Positions 6,030 through 6,454 of a DNA stretch of 6,454 nucleotides are shown piece by piece (position 1 is the first letter of the stretch; each line of letters begins with the position of its first letter). A model generated the notes under the pieces. The model was not told the origin of the DNA and made no database searches. It worked only from the letters and a program-made list of their open reading frames with translations. The DNA comes from Chloroflexota bacterium (GTDB lineage Bacteria; Chloroflexota; Dehalococcoidia; UBA1151): NCBI GenBank assembly GCA_022561735.1, contig JADFQR010000075.1:1-6454 (forward strand), read 5' to 3'. A program made the translations under genes and the position numbers.

Positions 6030-6368
6030 GTGATGTTCCTTGCGCCCGTCAGTGTTGAGCGACAGACGAACCCGTTTGTGCCTACGGATGAGTCGATCGC
6101 CGCCGGCCGGGTGGCGTACGAGTCAGTGTGCAGCAGTTGCCACGGTGACTCTGGAATCGGGGACGGGCCGTCCGCCGGCTCACTCTATCCCCCACCCGCG
6201 AACCCGCCCGTTCACATCCCGCTGCACACCCAGGGCGAGTTGTTCCAGATCATTCGAGATGGTGTGATCGGAACAGCTATGGACGCGCTTTCCGGGGAGT
6301 TGACCGACGACGAGATATGGCACCTCATCAACTACGTGCGAACCCTTGAGGATCCCGGCCCACGTTGA
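6030..6368 (+). CDS. mono-heme c-type cytochrome
   Basis: A 112-residue frame from GTG 6030, or 111 residues from ATG 6033, which I slightly prefer. Numbered from the ATG, the heme-attachment motif is CSSCH at 33-37 with His37 as one axial ligand, and Met83 (GTAMDAL) is the probable second. GDSGIGDGP after the heme motif and the end DDEIWHLINYVRTL are typical of class I cytochromes c, so the domain is complete. It should carry single electrons outside the membrane. Heme attachment requires export, but the frame alone starts MFLAPVSVERQTNPF with only half a hydrophobic helix. Joined to the upstream CopCD frame it would be anchored with the heme domain outside. If translated alone it would depend on coupling at TGAGTGATG; the nearest AGGAG (5999-6003) is too far away. 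Confidence 0.88.
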   Translation: MMFLAPVSVERQTNPFVPTDESIAAGRVAYESVCSSCHGDSGIGDGPSAGSLYPPPANPPVHIPLHTQGELFQIIRDGVIGTAMDALSGELTDDEIWHLINYVRTLEDPGPR

Positions 6369-6375
6369 GGGTCCG

Positions 6376-6454
6376 TCAAGAGGTTTGCCAGCGGTCGATG
6401 ATCGGGCGCTTGGCTTCGGGCGGCCTCGTACGGTCAGCGGCAGGCCGGCGTTGC
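6376..6454 (-). CDS. possible C-terminal end of a convergent gene (partial)
   Basis: On the minus strand a frame enters from the right edge and stops with TGA at 6378-6376, giving about 25 residues ending AKRPIIDRWQTS. Third codon positions are GC-rich (18 of 25) but only slightly above the other positions, so composition is weak evidence. I do not recognise it. It would converge on the cytochrome gene with 7 bp between stops. A plus-strand start at ATG 6398 is an alternative without a good ribosome site. Confidence 0.25.
   Translation of the reverse strand, partial: QRRPAADRTRPPEAKRPIIDRWQTS

Noticed and set aside
689..6368. Genome-wide reassignment of UGA to an amino acid
   Set aside because: UGA ends genes convincingly at 3763-3765 and 4072-4074, and Trp is encoded by TGG throughout.
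1..6454. CRISPR array, insertion sequence or integrase attachment site
   Set aside because: There are no spaced repeats, transposase or integrase frames, or terminal inverted repeats; the only tandem repeat is the two-unit one at 587-624.

Overview
The window is GC-rich bacterial DNA with tightly packed genes, probably from an environmental genome. The combination of a DUF3179 lipoprotein, a His-rich membrane-anchored protein, a YtkA/FixH-like copper-type protein, a CopC-CopD protein and a small c-type cytochrome reminds me of marine or soil Chloroflexota (SAR202-like). That placement comes from memory of gene content, not from a phylogenetic marker.

Layout. Positions 3-134 hold the likely tail of an upstream gene, overlapping a complete TrmO/TsaA-family tRNA methyltransferase gene (118-573, +). 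A short convergent spacer with a 19-bp tandem repeat follows. A DUF3179 lipoprotein gene runs leftward (2041 to 689), and its frame is interrupted only by a UGA at 1411-1409. That UGA sits exactly where the family has the first Cys of its Cys-Pro-Leu-Cys motif, and a long imperfect hairpin starts right after it. The simplest exciting reading is a selenoprotein with a Sec-x-x-Cys motif; the dull reading is a nonsense mutation or base-call error. A divergent, hairpin-rich spacer (2042-2264) leads to a rightward cluster: a His-rich membrane-anchored protein, a secreted C-terminally anchored protein carrying two cupredoxin-like halves in reversed order, a small membrane protein, a CopC-CopD-(YtkA-like) membrane protein starting at TTG, and a mono-heme cytochrome c. 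The last two are in the same frame, separated by a single UGA (6027-6029) that falls in the middle of a predicted membrane helix. They look like one split polypeptide.

How they fit together. The rightward cluster looks like an extracytoplasmic copper-handling and redox module. It has a CopC His-brace site, CopD transmembrane helices, His-rich and cupredoxin-like soluble parts, and a cytochrome c held outside the membrane. The DUF3179 protein, divergently transcribed from the same control region, would add a thiol or selenol redox centre on the outer face. The two in-frame UGA codons are the main points to check. UGA clearly ends other genes here (3763-3765 and 4072-4074), so genome-wide reassignment of UGA is not supported.
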